A stretch of DNA of 64,000 bases from Mucilaginibacter sp. (GTDB lineage Bacteria; Bacteroidota; Bacteroidia; Sphingobacteriales; Sphingobacteriaceae). The position numbers were made by a program, and so were the translations under genes. The stretch covers positions 124,001-188,000 of the forward strand of contig NZ_JANYGH010000065.1 of NCBI RefSeq assembly GCF_025362475.1. Reading direction: 5' to 3'. The notes beneath the pieces were generated by a model. It worked only from the letters and a program-made list of their open reading frames with translations, did no database searches and was not told the origin of the DNA. Numbering within the stretch: position 1 is the stretch's first letter; every line of letters starts with the position of its first letter. Of the stretch, positions 7,909 to 16,995 are shown piece by piece.

Positions 7909-10242
7909 CTATTCCTCTATATCCGGTCCCTTTAATTTATTGCGATTTGTACCTTTTTCAAGGCTTAACAAAAATGCCGGCAATAGGGTAAGGTTACTAA
8001 TCATCGCTACCAACAAGGTAATTGATAACAGGATGCCCAAAGCCTGCGTACCACCAAACTTAGATACCACAAAAACACCAAAACCAAAAAACAGAACCGT
8101 TGCTATAAATATCATACTTATCCCGGTTTCGCGGATGGTATCAGATACAATTTCTGATATACTTTTGTTGCTGTTGCGCAACTCGTGGCGATAGCGGGTG
8201 ATAAAGTATATCGTTTGATCGCTGGAGATGCCCATGGCTATGCTGAATATCAGGATGGTTGATGGCTTAAGCGGAATGCCAAAAAAGCCCATGATGCCTG
8301 CTGTAATTATTAATGGCACCAGGTTGGGCAATAAGGATATAGCTATCATTTTTATCCCACGGAACAAAATCCACATCACTACGGCAATTAACAAAATTGC
8401 CCAGGCAAGGCTCTCATACAAGTTGGTGAGCAGGTAATTTGTGCCTTTTATAAATATAATGCTGCTGCCGGTAAGCTCCACATGAAATTTCTTCGGGTTA
8501 AATATAGAATCGATACGCGGCTGCAGCTTAGCGAGCACTACATTCATTTTTTTTGATCCGGCATCAACCATTTCAAACGTTACGCGGGTTACCTGCCGGG
8601 TGCTATCCAAATAGGTATTAAGCGCATTGGAGCTCTTGCCCGAGTTGCCTGCGTAGTTAAGGATAAAATTTTGCTCCAGCCCATCGGGCAGGCGATAATA
8701 TTCGGGGTTGCCTCCATAAAAAGCCTGGGTGCTAAACTTCAAAACCTGTATAAGAGAGATAGAGCGACTAAACTCCGGGTATGATGATATCAATTTTTCC
8801 AGCCTTTCAACCTTACGAATAACAGCCTGGTTCATTACGCCATTTTTACGTTTGGTATCAATACTTACCTCCAAAGGCAGCACACCGTTAAAATTCGATT
8901 CAAAAAACCGCAAATCTTCCAATGTATTATTGTGCCTCGGCAAATCATCAACCACATAGCCGTTAATGTTTATTTTGAAGATACCGATGGCCGATATTAC
9001 AATAAGCACCAGGGTAGTTATGTAAACCGTTCGTCTTTTGTTGTGTACCAGGTGATCTAAACCAATAAGCAGTTTATTCATTGCTTTACTATCCTTAATA
9101 CCCGCTGTTTCCGATTTTGGCGATGGCAAATAGCTAAAAATAATGGGCACCAGGATAAGGCTCAATGCAAAGGTTGCCATAATACTTATAGAGGCCACCA
9201 AACCAAACTGGGTTAGCAGTTCGCTGTTGGTAAAACACAATACACCAAAGCCAATTGCGGTGGTTACATTGGCTATAAAGGTTGTTATACCTGCTTTTTC
9301 GATAGCTACATTTAGCGCGCGCATCTTATTACCGCACAACGCAAATTCATGATAATACTTATTAAGGATAAATATAGTATTGGGAATGCCGATAACTACC
9401 ACAAGAGGAGGGATGATACCGGTAAGTATGGTCATTTCATAGTGCATGAGCACCAGCGTACCCAAGCTCCATACTACCCCCAACACAACAATGATCACCG
9501 GAAAAATAACCGGGAAGAAGGAGCGGAAAAAGAGCAATAATATCAAGGCCGTGATTAATATCGAGAGGCTAAGGAACATGGTAAACTCATGCGCTACCAA
9601 ATCGCCAACCACGGTGCGGATAAGTGGTAAACCCGAGTAATGTACCACTATGCCATGCTTCTGCTCAAAAGCCGCGCCCAGTTTTTTTATTTTATTGATG
9701 ATAGGCACCCGGAATGCCGTATTGATGATTTTATCATCAAACGTAATGGCCATTAAAGTTGATTTACCATCGTTACTTAAAACCAGGCCCTTGTAAAACG
9801 GAAGATTTGCTATCTGTTGTTTTACACTATCAACCGCCTGTGTTGTTGCCAATGGCGCTGTAACCAGCGGCTTTATAACAAAACGATGTTGAGCAGTATC
9901 TTTTTGGAGGTTGTAAACATTGGCAACGGATATTACTGCTTTAACTCCCTTTACATGCTTAAGACTGTCGCCTATCTGGTACCAGTCATTAAATACATCC
10001 TTATCAAATATCTTATCAGATTTTATGCCAATAACCATAGACGAGGCATCCTGGCCAAACATCTTTTTAAATTGGTTATAACGGATATAGGCCGAATCGG
10101 TAATGGGTAGTACTTTGCCACCATTAAAGGTTATTTTTACTTTGGATGCCTGATATCCCATAAAAATACTCAGCGCCACAACGCCTATTAATACAAAGAG
10201 CCTATTTTTAAGAATGAATGAAGCCGTATTTTTCCAGAACAT
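7909..10242 (-). CDS. RND-superfamily (MMPL-type) exporter
   Basis: 777-residue inner-membrane protein of the RND/MMPL superfamily. It has the duplicated plan: TM1 (residues 12-30), a periplasmic loop (about 31-215), TM2-6 (about 220-375), TM7 (about 405-425), a second periplasmic loop (about 426-620) and TM8-12 (about 625-765). An SSD-like TM block is seen in each half. Proteins of this type use proton flow to move lipids, hopanoids or drugs to the periplasmic side; the cargo here cannot be told. No membrane-fusion or outer-membrane partner gene is adjacent. It is transcribed away from dgkA. Confidence 0.88.
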   Translation of the reverse strand: MFWKNTASFILKNRLFVLIGVVALSIFMGYQASKVKITFNGGKVLPITDSAYIRYNQFKKMFGQDASSMVIGIKSDKIFDKDVFNDWYQIGDSLKHVKGVKAVISVANVYNLQKDTAQHRFVIKPLVTAPLATTQAVDSVKQQIANLPFYKGLVLSNDGKSTLMAITFDDKIINTAFRVPIINKIKKLGAAFEQKHGIVVHYSGLPLIRTVVGDLVAHEFTMFLSLSILITALILLLFFRSFFPVIFPVIIVVLGVVWSLGTLVLMHYEMTILTGIIPPLVVVIGIPNTIFILNKYYHEFALCGNKMRALNVAIEKAGITTFIANVTTAIGFGVLCFTNSELLTQFGLVASISIMATFALSLILVPIIFSYLPSPKSETAGIKDSKAMNKLLIGLDHLVHNKRRTVYITTLVLIVISAIGIFKININGYVVDDLPRHNNTLEDLRFFESNFNGVLPLEVSIDTKRKNGVMNQAVIRKVERLEKLISSYPEFSRSISLIQVLKFSTQAFYGGNPEYYRLPDGLEQNFILNYAGNSGKSSNALNTYLDSTRQVTRVTFEMVDAGSKKMNVVLAKLQPRIDSIFNPKKFHVELTGSSIIFIKGTNYLLTNLYESLAWAILLIAVVMWILFRGIKMIAISLLPNLVPLIITAGIMGFFGIPLKPSTILIFSIAMGISSDQTIYFITRYRHELRNSNKSISEIVSDTIRETGISMIFIATVLFFGFGVFVVSKFGGTQALGILLSITLLVAMISNLTLLPAFLLSLEKGTNRNKLKGPDIEE

Positions 10243-10379
10243 TATTGTAGTAGTTAAGAGCGCCGCAAAACTACGAAAATTGATCTATCTGCCGATTGAA
10301 CTTATTGACTTTGTGATAATAAGCAATTTCACGGCCTTAACCACGTAAATCAGCATAAAATAAATAAGCCAATTACACG

Positions 10380-10387
10380 TATTTTTG
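10380..10387 (+). promoter_or_regulatory. Candidate -7 box for dgkA-recO (leaderless)
   Basis: TATTTTTG matches TAnnTTTG exactly and ends 4 bases before the dgkA ATG. No TTG is found at the -33 distance, so the call rests on one box. The same box-to-ATG spacing occurs at ruvX. Confidence 0.35.
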
Positions 10388-10391
10388 ATGC

Positions 10392-10760
10392 ATGAAAAGA
10401 CTGTTACGCAGTTTTGGCTTTGCGTTTAAAGGCCTAAGATATGCTACGTTAACCCAACCCAATTTCAGAATTCACCTGGCATTGGCCTTTATTGCCGTTG
10501 TTTTGGGGGCTTTGCTACAGATTTCTTTTGCCGAGTGGCAATGGATTATGCTGAGCATAGCTATTGTGCTGGTAACCGAACTTATAAATACTGGCATAGA
10601 AACCCTTACCGATCTTGTATCACCTGGATACCATGAAAAGGCTGGTCACGTGAAAGATGTGTGCGCCGCATCGGTGGTGATAGCCGCCCTATTTGCGCTC
10701 ATCACCGGCATAGTTATTTTTTTACCAAAACTAATTTTATTGATTACGCATGCTGCATAA
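10392..10760 (+). CDS. dgkA: Diacylglycerol kinase / undecaprenol kinase family protein
   Basis: 122-residue integral membrane lipid kinase of the prokaryotic DgkA family, which phosphorylates diacylglycerol or undecaprenol with ATP. Three hydrophobic segments are seen (about 28-45, 50-67 and 95-115). The family's active-site stretch ELINTGIETLTD and the KDVCAASV motif are present. Substrate (lipid class) is not decided by sequence. The last 11 bases overlap recO, so the two are translated as a pair. A TATTTTTG -7 box ends 4 bases before the ATG, which suggests a leaderless mRNA. Confidence 0.93.
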   Translation: MKRLLRSFGFAFKGLRYATLTQPNFRIHLALAFIAVVLGALLQISFAEWQWIMLSIAIVLVTELINTGIETLTDLVSPGYHEKAGHVKDVCAASVVIAALFALITGIVIFLPKLILLITHAA

Positions 10761-11475
10761 AACCAGGGGTATTGTATTTAAAGCAACAGACTACGGTGAA
10801 AGCAGCGTGATTGTACAAATCTTTACCGAGAAATTTGGCTTGCAGTCCTACATCATCAACGGCGCCAAAAAGCCCCGGGCCAAAATAGGCCGCAACATGC
10901 TGCAACCCCTGCACCTGCTTGACCTGGTGGTTTATCATAAAAATACCGGCAGTGTACAGCGCATTACCGAGCTTAAAAACGCGCCCGTACTGCAAACTAT
11001 CCCTTACGATGTAATAAAAAGTTGCATCGTCATGTTTTTGAACGAAGTGCTGTATAGAGCGATAAAGCAGCAATCGGCAGAAGAAGACATTTTTGATTTT
11101 GTTTTTAACGCTATTGAATGGCTCGATCATCAAACCGGAAACGTATCCAACTTTCACCTGCTGTTTTTAACCCAGCTTACCCGTTACCTGGGTTTTTATC
11201 CCGATAGATCTTTAATTGGCCATGCCGATTACTTCGATCTGAAAAATGGAACATTTAGTAAGTATAAGCCCGATAGCCTGCAGTACCTATCGCCGCCGCA
11301 TACCCAAAACTTTAGCCTGGTGCTGCAATGCAGCTTTGAGAACATAGAGCAATTAAAGCTCAATAATGATGAAAGGCGATACCTGATCCATAAATTGATG
11401 GAATATTATGCCATGCATATTGAAGGCTTTGGTAATATCCGTTCGGGAGATGTGCTGGAGGAGGTGCTATCTTAA
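10750..11475 (+). CDS. recO: DNA repair protein RecO
   Basis: Recombination mediator that, with RecR, loads RecA on SSB-coated gaps and anneals complementary strands. The 241-residue protein begins with the typical OB-fold stretch KTRGIVFKATDYGESSVIVQIFT style start (residues 4-30) and continues with a helical C-terminal domain. The four-Cys zinc motif of some RecO proteins is absent. It overlaps the end of dgkA by 11 bases. The length equals that of other Bacteroidota RecO. No terminator is obvious after it; the next gene starts 60 bases on. Confidence 0.93.
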   Translation: MLHKTRGIVFKATDYGESSVIVQIFTEKFGLQSYIINGAKKPRAKIGRNMLQPLHLLDLVVYHKNTGSVQRITELKNAPVLQTIPYDVIKSCIVMFLNEVLYRAIKQQSAEEDIFDFVFNAIEWLDHQTGNVSNFHLLFLTQLTRYLGFYPDRSLIGHADYFDLKNGTFSKYKPDSLQYLSPPHTQNFSLVLQCSFENIEQLKLNNDERRYLIHKLMEYYAMHIEGFGNIRSGDVLEEVLS

Positions 11476-11535
11476 GAGTTATTAAACGACAATTGTGCAC
11501 GGAATAATTACCTTTAGACATAATCCTTATCTGCA

Positions 11536-12375
11536 ATGAAACAATTGTTCCTTTTTATATCATTTACATGTTTTGCTTTTATTTGTAATGCTCAAAGCTA
11601 TGAGCCACTGGATCTAAGCAAAAAAATATTTTCCAGGGATACTTTTCCAGAGATCAAACGCTATTCAATTGACGAATACGAAGGCCATCCCAACGGCCGG
11701 GACCTATCTAATAAGATAAAAACAAAGTTTGTTTTGTTGGACCAAAATACCTTAACCGCTGTAGTTGCCATGACTATAACAGATTCTTTAGGTAAAGGGC
11801 TTGACACTTATCTGCATTTCAAAAAGGACACTATATGGAAACTATGTGCTTTTAGAGCATTAGCAATGACGGGAATTATTGCAAAAGTAAATGATGATCT
11901 ATCTGCCCTTACCGCAAAACAAATTGATAGTGTTATAGCTTCGCCATACACCAAGGCCAAGGACCATAGGTTATTTAAATCAAAAGAGGAATACCGGTAT
12001 TTATTAGGAAATACAAGCTTAGTATTATCCCTCGATAGTGAATTAATTTCTCATTTTAACAAGAATAAACGGGCATTTGAAGATCTGAAAAACTCGCTTG
12101 TTAAACATGGTGTAATGACCAAATCACAGGGACTAAAAGAAATGAAGGGTGCCGAAACTTACAAAAACCGTTTAGCGTTGTTATTTATTGATAATGCCTT
12201 CCCCGATTGGGAAAGTTCAAAAAACAATTTGAATTTCCTTGTTGGCGGTATAACTGACAACTCAGTAGGTTACTTGTATATAAAGAATAAAAAAGATGTT
12301 CCTAAAATGAATCCCTCTCATTTTATAATGATCAGAGAAATAGGGAATGGGTGGTATTTATATAAAACGACTTAA
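11536..12375 (+). CDS. Secreted protein of unknown function
   Basis: 279 residues, not recognised. Residues 1-19 form a signal peptide ending at CNAQ, a typical Bacteroidota cleavage site (A-Q). The mature part is soluble, rich in Lys and Asp, with no lipobox, catalytic motif or repeat that I can name. It follows recO at 60 bases in the same direction and may be read from the same transcript. Base composition is slightly more AT-rich than the recO side. A probable terminator follows at 12521-12555. Confidence 0.7.
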   Translation: MKQLFLFISFTCFAFICNAQSYEPLDLSKKIFSRDTFPEIKRYSIDEYEGHPNGRDLSNKIKTKFVLLDQNTLTAVVAMTITDSLGKGLDTYLHFKKDTIWKLCAFRALAMTGIIAKVNDDLSALTAKQIDSVIASPYTKAKDHRLFKSKEEYRYLLGNTSLVLSLDSELISHFNKNKRAFEDLKNSLVKHGVMTKSQGLKEMKGAETYKNRLALLFIDNAFPDWESSKNNLNFLVGGITDNSVGYLYIKNKKDVPKMNPSHFIMIREIGNGWYLYKTT

Positions 12376-12520
12376 AAACAGAAAACACAGATAACAATTG
12401 CCTTAATTACCCCTTTAGTTTTTATCCCCGAGGGGGCTTGTTTCATGATGTGGCGCATATTTTAACAATATTAAATGCTAAACGATGTGTTTTATCCCAA
12501 AAAAATAATGCCATTAAAAG

Positions 12521-12555
12521 AAAAAAGAGAAAGCCAATGGCTGCCTCTTTTTTTT
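12521..12555 (+). terminator. Probable terminator after the secreted unknown
   Basis: AAAAAGAG and CTCTTTTT arms enclose a smaller GCC-AAT-GGC hairpin, and eight T residues follow. The stem is interrupted, so strength is uncertain. Confidence 0.5.
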
Positions 12556-12662
12556 AGTTGACTGACCTCATTATTTACCATAAAGAACTAATTGGTTAGA
12601 TCGATAATAACAATTAATACAAATATATGCACTATAGAATTGGTAGACTAATTTTTTGATAA

Positions 12663-12697
12663 AAAAAAGCACTTTTTTATCAAAAAAGTGTGCTTTT
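12663..12697. repeat. Bidirectional hairpin with A and T tracts
   Basis: AAAAAGCACTTTTTT and AAAAAAGTGTGCTTTTT pair with one bulged T around a 3-base loop. It may be a second, bidirectional terminator in the gene-free stretch. Confidence 0.45.
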
Positions 12698-12965
12698 TCA
12701 TGAAAACCGGGTTGTTTTTAAAAAAAAGTCCTCAATTTTACTATTTACGCTACCAAAAATACCCAAAACACATGCTTTTTTAATCTGTACACATTGCTGT
12801 TTTTCGTTCGGGTTAAGCTTGTTCATAATAAGCAAGAAATATAAATCAACATCTTTCAGGCCTGAAAACAGTTAAATGTCCATACAAATAAGTTTATTGT
12901 ATATACATTAATTGGAATTGTAGTTTTCGCTAATTATCTTGCGCAATATTTTACATTACAGGCAT

Positions 12966-12987
12966 ATGTTATAGTACGTTATAACAT
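12966..12987. promoter_or_regulatory. Possible operator: inverted repeat before the GH92 gene
   Basis: ATGTTATA-N6-TATAACAT is a perfect 8-bp dyad ending 15 bases before the GH92 start. Size and place fit a dimeric regulator site, but no regulator gene lies nearby and one copy is not proof. Confidence 0.35.
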
Positions 12988-13002
12988 GTAGCTAATAGAA
13001 GC

Positions 13003-16000
13003 ATGATCATGAAAAAAGTAATACTAAGTATTCTCTTGTGCGCAAAACTAATCCCTTTATCGGCCCAGCAAAAAACCATATGGGAAATAGGGAAAGCTGA
13101 TGGTAACAGCCAGGGTATGGCACTGGCCCCCGCTAAATACGCTAATTTTTTGAATGACGATTTTGGCTGGGAAGACCAATATTTTTTGGTCGGCTTCTCC
13201 AAAACCGAAAAAGACTGGCCATATACTTTGCCTGGCCCCAAAGATGGCTGGGGTGGTACGGGGTCAACATCGGGCACACGTACAAATGTTCTCAATATTC
13301 TCTTTGGCATTGCCAGCTTACCTAAAAACGCCGACTGCCGCCTGGTGATTAATATTGCCGGCTATCAAAACCAATTACCACCATTGTTTAAGGTGCTTAT
13401 TAATGGCAAACCTTTCAAATATCAGCTGCCCGCATCTTCAAATACCGACAATACCATTAACGGAGATTTTACTAATGCCAATCCCTATAAAATAAGTATT
13501 GCCGTAAAGCCAGGCTTGTTACATGAAGGCGGCAACGAGGTACAATTAACCACGCTTGATGGCTCATGGCTGGTTTTTGACCAGGTAAGGTTAGATGGCC
13601 CGCAAACATTAAAGCTCATCAACCCTAAAGATGTTTTTTTACGCGAGGTAAAAGCAGCCTCTTATGAGTTGAAAACCGATGGCAAACGCTACCAGCCATT
13701 GCTGGTTGATGTTCAGCACCTGAAAGGCAACCCCACAATAACGGTTAAACTTGATGGAGAGCCCGTGTTTACACAAAAGCTGGATTCGGCACGTTACCAG
13801 TTAGAGGTGCCCATGCCTGCTGTTGCTGTATCAACAAAAAGCCGCTACCAAATTTACAGCGATGGTGAAGCTATTGCAACCGGCACTGTACAACGCATGC
13901 CACGGGCGGTTATTACCCCGGCTGACTATGGCGATACCCGGATTGGTACCGCGCATTCCCGCTGGATGATAGCGCCCGGACCATGGATGCCATTTAGTAT
14001 GGTAAAGTTAAGTCCCGATAATCAAAACGGGGGATGGTCTGCCGGTTATGATCCTATCTACGAAAGCATTGGCACATTTAGCCATATCCATGAGTGGACA
14101 ATGGCTGGCCTGGGCATGTTCCCAACAAGCGGCCCATTAAAAACCTTTGTTGGTGATGAAACCAAACCCGGCGATGGATATAGATCAAAAATAGATAAAG
14201 CCAGCGAGGAGGCCCCGATAGGCTACTACAAAGTTCAGCTTACCGATTATAACATTAAGGCAGAGCTTACTGCAACTACACGCTGTAGTTTTATGCGCTA
14301 TACTTACCCTAGGGCCACCAATGCCCGAGTAATGATAGATCTGAAAATTCCGGCTGAGTATGGCTATAATTTGAAGGATGTAACATTAAAAAAGATAAGT
14401 GATACCAGAATAGAAGGTTCAAGCAAACAATTCAGCAAAAATGTATGGTCTGGCGGTGTGAACCAGGATTATACCATCCATTTTGTAATCGAGTTTGATC
14501 GTCCGTTCAAAAAGTTTGGCACCTGGGTAAATAATACTGTAGGCGATAAAGATATTTTAAGCAGTATTGACCCTGGCAAAGCGGGTGCTTTTGTTGAGTT
14601 TGATACCAACAGCAACCAGGTGATACAGGTACGCACGGGCATATCATTGGTAAGTGTTGAAAATGCTGCGCAAAACCTGGCCACAGAAATTAGCACCCCT
14701 TTTGGCTGGAGCTTTAGTAAAGTACGCAACGCGCAGCGGGATACCTGGAACAAGCTGTTTAACCGTTTGGAGATAGGCAGCAATGATTCCCGCGAAAAAA
14801 TGCGCTTTTATACCAATATGTACCGCGCGCTGGCCAGCCGTAACACCTGGAGCGATGTAAATGGCGAGTGGATAGATGCAAGCAAACGCAAACAGCAATT
14901 TAAAGACCCCAATTCACTAGCTATGGGCTGCGATGCCTTTTGGAACACCTTTTGGAACCTTAACCAATTTTGGAATTTGGTTACACCAGAGTGGTCGTCA
15001 AAATGGGTGCATTCGCAACTGGCCATGTATGATGCCAATGGCTGGCTGGCCAAAGGCCCTGCCGGCATGAACTACGTGCCCGTAATGGTTGCCGAGCATG
15101 AAATACCACTCATAGTTGGCGCATACCAAATGGGTATCCGCGATTTTGATGCACAAAAAGCTTTTGAAGCCGTATATAAAATGCAAACCACACCGGCACA
15201 AAAAGTAGGCGCAGCGGGGTTTGCTGGCAACGAAGATCTGCAGGCGTACCTTAAATATAAATATGTGCCTTATGATATCGGCCGTTTCTCCAATACGCTT
15301 GAATATGCTTATGACGATTATACGGTATCGCAATTTGCTAAATCACTGGGGAAACAAAAGGAGTATGATGAGTTTAAAGACCGGTCTGGCTATTGGAAAA
15401 ACATTATAGATAAGGAAACCGGCTATGCGCGACTAAAAAAATCAGATGGGGCGTGGTTCCCTAATTTTGATCCCTTTAAATCCGGGGCTAATGAACATTA
15501 TGTAGAAGGTAATTCATGGCAGCTCACCTATTTTGTACCTCAGGACGTACCGGGACTGGCCAGCGCTATAGGCACCGATAAATTTATTGACCGTTTATCA
15601 TGGGGTTTTGCAGAAAGCTACAAGCTTCGCTTTAATGCCCCTGGTGATCAATACTGGGATTACCCTGTGATACAAGGAAATCAGCAAAGTATGCATTTTG
15701 CCTTCCTGTTCAACTGGGTTAAAAAGTCTTGGTTAACCCAGCGCTGGAGCCGCTCCATTGTTGATCGTTTTTACGGTTTTGGGGTATCAAACGCCTACTT
15801 AGGTGATGAAGACCAGGGGCAGATGAGCTCATGGTTTATCATGAACGCCCTGGGCTTATTCCAGATAGATGGCGGTACAGGCTCGCATCCTATATATGAA
15901 ATAGGCAGCCCTATATTCCCTAAAGTGACCATCCATCTGGACGGGCAGTACGGCCGTGGCCAAAGCTTTATCATTGAGGCTGTAAATTCATCCCGCAACA

Positions 16001-16155
16001 ATAAATACGTTCAACGGGCTACATTAAACGGCAGGGAGTTAAATTCCTTCTGGTTCCCGGCTTCCGAGCTATTAAAGGGCGGTAAGCTTGTTTTAGAAAT
16101 GGGTCCAAAGGCCAATACCAGCTGGGGCTCGGCAGATATGCCGCCGGCGCAATAG
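13003..16155 (+). CDS. Secreted GH92-family glycosidase with N-terminal accessory beta domain
   Basis: 1050-residue exported enzyme of family GH92, Ca-dependent exo-alpha-mannosidases. Residues 1-21 are a signal peptide (cut near LSAQ). Residues about 24-205 look like the carbohydrate-binding domain III of PL4 rhamnogalacturonan lyases (WEIG start, DWPY, DGWGG, final LVFDQVRLDGP). GH92 follows from about 310: the PFSMVKLSPD segment, EGNSWQ with the presumed acid Glu at about residue 830, and GDEDQGQMSSW at about 930, presumed to carry the base Asp residues. The usual GNEPxH segment is changed to GNQQSMH. No SusC/SusD genes are adjacent. Start ATG 13003 or 13009. A bidirectional terminator follows. 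Confidence 0.92.
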   Translation: MIMKKVILSILLCAKLIPLSAQQKTIWEIGKADGNSQGMALAPAKYANFLNDDFGWEDQYFLVGFSKTEKDWPYTLPGPKDGWGGTGSTSGTRTNVLNILFGIASLPKNADCRLVINIAGYQNQLPPLFKVLINGKPFKYQLPASSNTDNTINGDFTNANPYKISIAVKPGLLHEGGNEVQLTTLDGSWLVFDQVRLDGPQTLKLINPKDVFLREVKAASYELKTDGKRYQPLLVDVQHLKGNPTITVKLDGEPVFTQKLDSARYQLEVPMPAVAVSTKSRYQIYSDGEAIATGTVQRMPRAVITPADYGDTRIGTAHSRWMIAPGPWMPFSMVKLSPDNQNGGWSAGYDPIYESIGTFSHIHEWTMAGLGMFPTSGPLKTFVGDETKPGDGYRSKIDKASEEAPIGYYKVQLTDYNIKAELTATTRCSFMRYTYPRATNARVMIDLKIPAEYGYNLKDVTLKKISDTRIEGSSKQFSKNVWSGGVNQDYTIHFVIEFDRPFKKFGTWVNNTVGDKDILSSIDPGKAGAFVEFDTNSNQVIQVRTGISLVSVENAAQNLATEISTPFGWSFSKVRNAQRDTWNKLFNRLEIGSNDSREKMRFYTNMYRALASRNTWSDVNGEWIDASKRKQQFKDPNSLAMGCDAFWNTFWNLNQFWNLVTPEWSSKWVHSQLAMYDANGWLAKGPAGMNYVPVMVAEHEIPLIVGAYQMGIRDFDAQKAFEAVYKMQTTPAQKVGAAGFAGNEDLQAYLKYKYVPYDIGRFSNTLEYAYDDYTVSQFAKSLGKQKEYDEFKDRSGYWKNIIDKETGYARLKKSDGAWFPNFDPFKSGANEHYVEGNSWQLTYFVPQDVPGLASAIGTDKFIDRLSWGFAESYKLRFNAPGDQYWDYPVIQGNQQSMHFAFLFNWVKKSWLTQRWSRSIVDRFYGFGVSNAYLGDEDQGQMSSWFIMNALGLFQIDGGTGSHPIYEIGSPIFPKVTIHLDGQYGRGQSFIIEAVNSSRNNKYVQRATLNGRELNSFWFPASELLKGGKLVLEMGPKANTSWGSADMPPAQ

Positions 16156-16188
16156 CCGAAACCTAAACTTTATCACAATATTTCACAA

Positions 16189-16228
16189 CAAAAAATCCCT
16201 TCGTTATTACAACGAAGGGATTTTTTAT
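16189..16228. terminator. Bidirectional terminator between GH92 gene and pgl
   Basis: AATCCCTTCGTT and AACGAAGGGATT form a perfect 12-bp stem around ATTAC, with A and T runs on both sides. It sits between convergent genes and serves both. Confidence 0.9.
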
Positions 16229-16263
16229 TACTTGAGAGTCTTAAACCATTAAATGGTTTTCAT

Positions 16264-16992
16264 TTATTCTCCTTCCAGGTTCGCGGCGGCGGGTTCATCT
16301 AAAAACCACTCCGTTTCGCCAACAATAGAATCTATCAGCTGGGCAGGATATTCCTCAATGTTTTCTTCATCTTCCAGCACATGGTGTACGGCAATAGCTT
16401 TTCCTTCGCCATAAACCAGGAACGCTATGTAGCGGGCATCATTGATTAATGGCGCGTTAAGCGTAATCCGCCACACTTGCTGATCTTCCAGCCAAACTTC
16501 CTTTACACCTGGTGTTGTATCATGTAAAACCGGCGTATGCGGAAACAACGATGCAGTGTGTGAGTTATCACCTAAGCCTAACAATACAAGATCAAAACTC
16601 AGCTCATCCTCATCAAAAAAGGTGGAGATCATTTCCCAGTATCTTGCGGCAGCCTCTGCGGGCTCAAATGTAGTATCAACAGCGAATACATTGGCCGGGC
16701 TTATCATCAAAGGATCAAACATGGCCGTTTTTGCCATCAGGTAATTACTATCCTTATGGTTCTGCGGTACATTGCGCTCATCCCCAAAAAAGAAATAAAC
16801 CTTTTCCCAATCAATCTGGTCGGCGTAGCTTGTTGAAGCCAGCAGTTCATACAGCTTTTTAGGAGAACTTCCTCCTGATAATGCTACCGTAAACTTGCCT
16901 CTGGCTGCAATTGACGCATCGGCTATTTTAACAAAATAATCTGCCAATGCTGTAAGCACCTCATCGGCAGTGTTAAAGATATTTAGATTCAT
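16264..16992 (-). CDS. pgl: 6-phosphogluconolactonase
   Basis: Cytosolic hydrolase of the DevB/SOL type that opens 6-phosphogluconolactone to 6-phosphogluconate, step two of the oxidative pentose phosphate route. 242 residues, with the sugar-phosphate loop ALSGGSSPKKLYELL near residue 38 and the FFGDERNVP motif near 72. It lies 3 bases after zwf, the preceding step, in the same operon, and is the last gene before a terminator. The C-terminal acidic tail is ordinary for the family. Confidence 0.95.
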   Translation of the reverse strand: MNLNIFNTADEVLTALADYFVKIADASIAARGKFTVALSGGSSPKKLYELLASTSYADQIDWEKVYFFFGDERNVPQNHKDSNYLMAKTAMFDPLMISPANVFAVDTTFEPAEAAARYWEMISTFFDEDELSFDLVLLGLGDNSHTASLFPHTPVLHDTTPGVKEVWLEDQQVWRITLNAPLINDARYIAFLVYGEGKAIAVHHVLEDEENIEEYPAQLIDSIVGETEWFLDEPAAANLEGE

Positions 16993-16995
16993 AAT

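Larger units (their letters stand above)
12376..13002. other. 627-bp AT-rich gene-free region upstream of the GH92 gene
   Basis: I see no convincing gene. A 61-codon frame at 12690-12875 begins inside a hairpin and has no family-like features. The region contains the terminator at 12521, the hairpin at 12663 and an inverted repeat at 12966-12987 near the GH92 start. The remainder is low-complexity AT-rich sequence. Confidence 0.55.

Noticed and set aside
12690..12875. 61-codon open frame upstream of the GH92 gene
   Set aside because: It starts in a hairpin, runs through AT-rich sequence and has no family-like or signal features.
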